NCBI GenBank assembly: GCA_943736015.1
Contig: OX031062.1
Location: 30,353,462 to 30,417,461 of the forward strand
Direction of reading: 5' to 3'
DNA length: 64,000 bases
Source: Tridacna crocea
Lineage: Eukaryota > Mollusca > Bivalvia > Cardiida > Cardiidae
Below, one piece after another: positions 62,880 through 64,000 of this stretch. The notes under the pieces are model-generated. The model did no database searches, had not been told where the DNA came from, and saw only the letters and a list, made by a program, of their open reading frames with translations. Position 1 is the stretch's first letter. Every line of letters begins with the position of its first letter. The translations under genes and the position numbers were made by a program.

Positions 62880-63765
62880 GATCCGTCAAAAAACATGGCT
62901 TTTATGGGAGACTCATTTTCCTTTTATGGTATAAAGTAAAATCTTTGAAAAATTTCTTCTCTCAAGCTATTTGTTGGATTTCATTGTTGTATTGCAGGTT
63001 AGTTCCTATGGTGGTAAGTCTTTACCATACAATCCTGACTTTTAACGTCCCTAAAGAAGAAGTCTTTAGAAAACACTCTTGGAAAAGGAGAAAATGCTGG
63101 TAATCAGAGAGAAATCATCATTTCATCAATGTTTAATTTGTTGTCTGCAAATGCTGTCAGTTTGGTCACGTCCCAAATTTTGTCGTTTGGTAAAGAGTTA
63201 AAGATGGTTGCTTTACATAATCTATAATCCTTTTCATATAAAACAAGAGAACCCCTGCACTTTTATTGGTTTTGGTAAAGGTTTGTTGACCTACTGGTGA
63301 CCTAGTACAAAGAGGGACAGGGCTTTACTGATGTGATAAGGCATTTTGTTATCCAATCAAACTGATCCTGCAACTTCAATAAAACAATTGCCACAATACA
63401 TATTTTTTTCTGTATTTTGATGTTTCCCCACCCAACTTTGAATGGTTTGTAACAAGACCCTCTTTAACTATAACCAGAAGACAAAATTTTATAACTGGTC
63501 ATAAATGAAAGATGTTGCAGAAAACATAATAAATCTTCAAATTAGTAAAACTTTTATCAAAAAGGGTAGATAATAATTATTATTGTGTAAAACTAAGAAA
63601 ATGTAGGTTACTATTATTTTCTTCTTTTCTCACAATTTTTTTCATAGCTTTGTTTCTTTAATGACCTACAATGCAGGAATGAATGGTAATTGTTAAAAAC
63701 TTCTCTTCACCGTTCCAGAAAAATCCGGCCTGTGGAGCGATACAGGCGCTCAAGCGCCTCTAGTT
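62880..63765 (+). mobile_element. Duplicated 0.85-kb block with Helitron-like 3' end, copy 2
   Basis: From GTCAAAAAACATGGCTTTTA to GGCGCTCAAGCGCC then TCTAG|TT, in line with 48125-48965. Its first internal family H copy (63005-63202) has lost the second core arm. The second (about 63466-63695) is worn as in copy 1, so both insertions predate the duplication. A 70-base stretch near 63315-63400 is not in copy 1. Confidence 0.55.
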
Positions 63766-64000
63766 TATATCGTGACATTACTTTGCCAAAAATGGGCATC
63801 ATTAAAAAAAAAGGGGGGGGGGGGAATAAAATAAATCGAACTGTAATTAGGCTGTGTAAAAGGTTAGATGTAAAACCAAATTTGTCACACTTAATAGTAA
63901 TATAGCTGACGAAAGAGTTGCCTCTGAAAAAGTAAACTGACCGTTCGATCAATACTATAGCAAAACAAATGATTGCCAAGTGCAGGGAAAACGTAAATGA
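63766..64000. other. No gene recognised
   Basis: Only a G10 run (63812-63822) stands out. Confidence 0.3.

Noticed and set aside
17593-63103. Recurring MLVTSIFSFSHNVF-type short frames at many places
   Set aside because: All fall on the family H core and right arm; they arise because the palindrome lacks stops in some frames.

Overview
This window looks like part of the nuclear genome of a bivalve mollusc. The evidence is AT-rich DNA, GT-AG introns, very dense short interspersed elements, and several repeat types that I associate with bivalves: elements opening with an AGCTCACCTGAGC hairpin, the AGATCAGACTGCAC / GTGCAGTCTGATCT palindrome, and a GCTCTGTGAAAAGGGGGTTTA repeat. A lone 12-cysteine IGFBP-domain protein, a type known from molluscs as perlustrin, fits this. 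The species cannot be named from the sequence alone.

Host genes are few, and I could build three with confidence, all on the + strand. A two-exon type II membrane glycosyltransferase (9655-11920, 351 aa) carries an ILEDD motif like GnT-I/POMGnT1 (GT13). A four-exon secreted protein of unknown function (31815-38413, 206 aa) has an 84-bp satellite of about 35 units in its third intron. A two-exon secreted single-IGFBP-domain protein (43024-44534, 113 aa) follows. Two unassigned exons also look real: 1302-1417 on the - strand and 53016-53230 on the + strand.

The rest is repeats. The dominant family, called H here, is a roughly 225-bp MITE with TTAA target duplications, termini like CCCTTTACCA, and a central inverted repeat of 33-bp arms around one base. 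I count about 60 whole or broken copies, in every region except the 84-bp satellite. Its arms co-vary between copies, it inserts into other repeats, neighbouring copies share a single TTAA, and its terminus appears to have seeded a 28-bp minisatellite (41208-42175).

A second layer is Helitron/Helentron-like elements (18222-20185, 22438-23375, 24772-24957, 24958-25690, 25941-26707, 27594-27735, 61540-61870). Each opens with a terminal hairpin, has CCGTCC-rich DNA and a tandem core, and where complete ends in a second hairpin and CTCTTG or CTCTAG. Other families include foldback MITEs with a TATTCACCAACC terminus, a 560-bp TIR element, tRNA-derived SINEs, and a broken Tigger/pogo transposase (60812-61190).

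From about 48 kb to the end lie two duplicated blocks. One of about 0.85 kb (48125-48965 and 62880-63765) ends in a Helitron-type hairpin plus CTAG. One of about 2.6-2.8 kb (48975-51570 and 56965-59790) contains a nearly unchanged TATA-like core on the - strand. No reverse transcriptase, capsid or envelope coding sequence was recognised, and no CRISPR array or rRNA gene was seen. Element boundaries were read by eye and are good to a few bases where TTAA ends are visible, and to tens of bases elsewhere.
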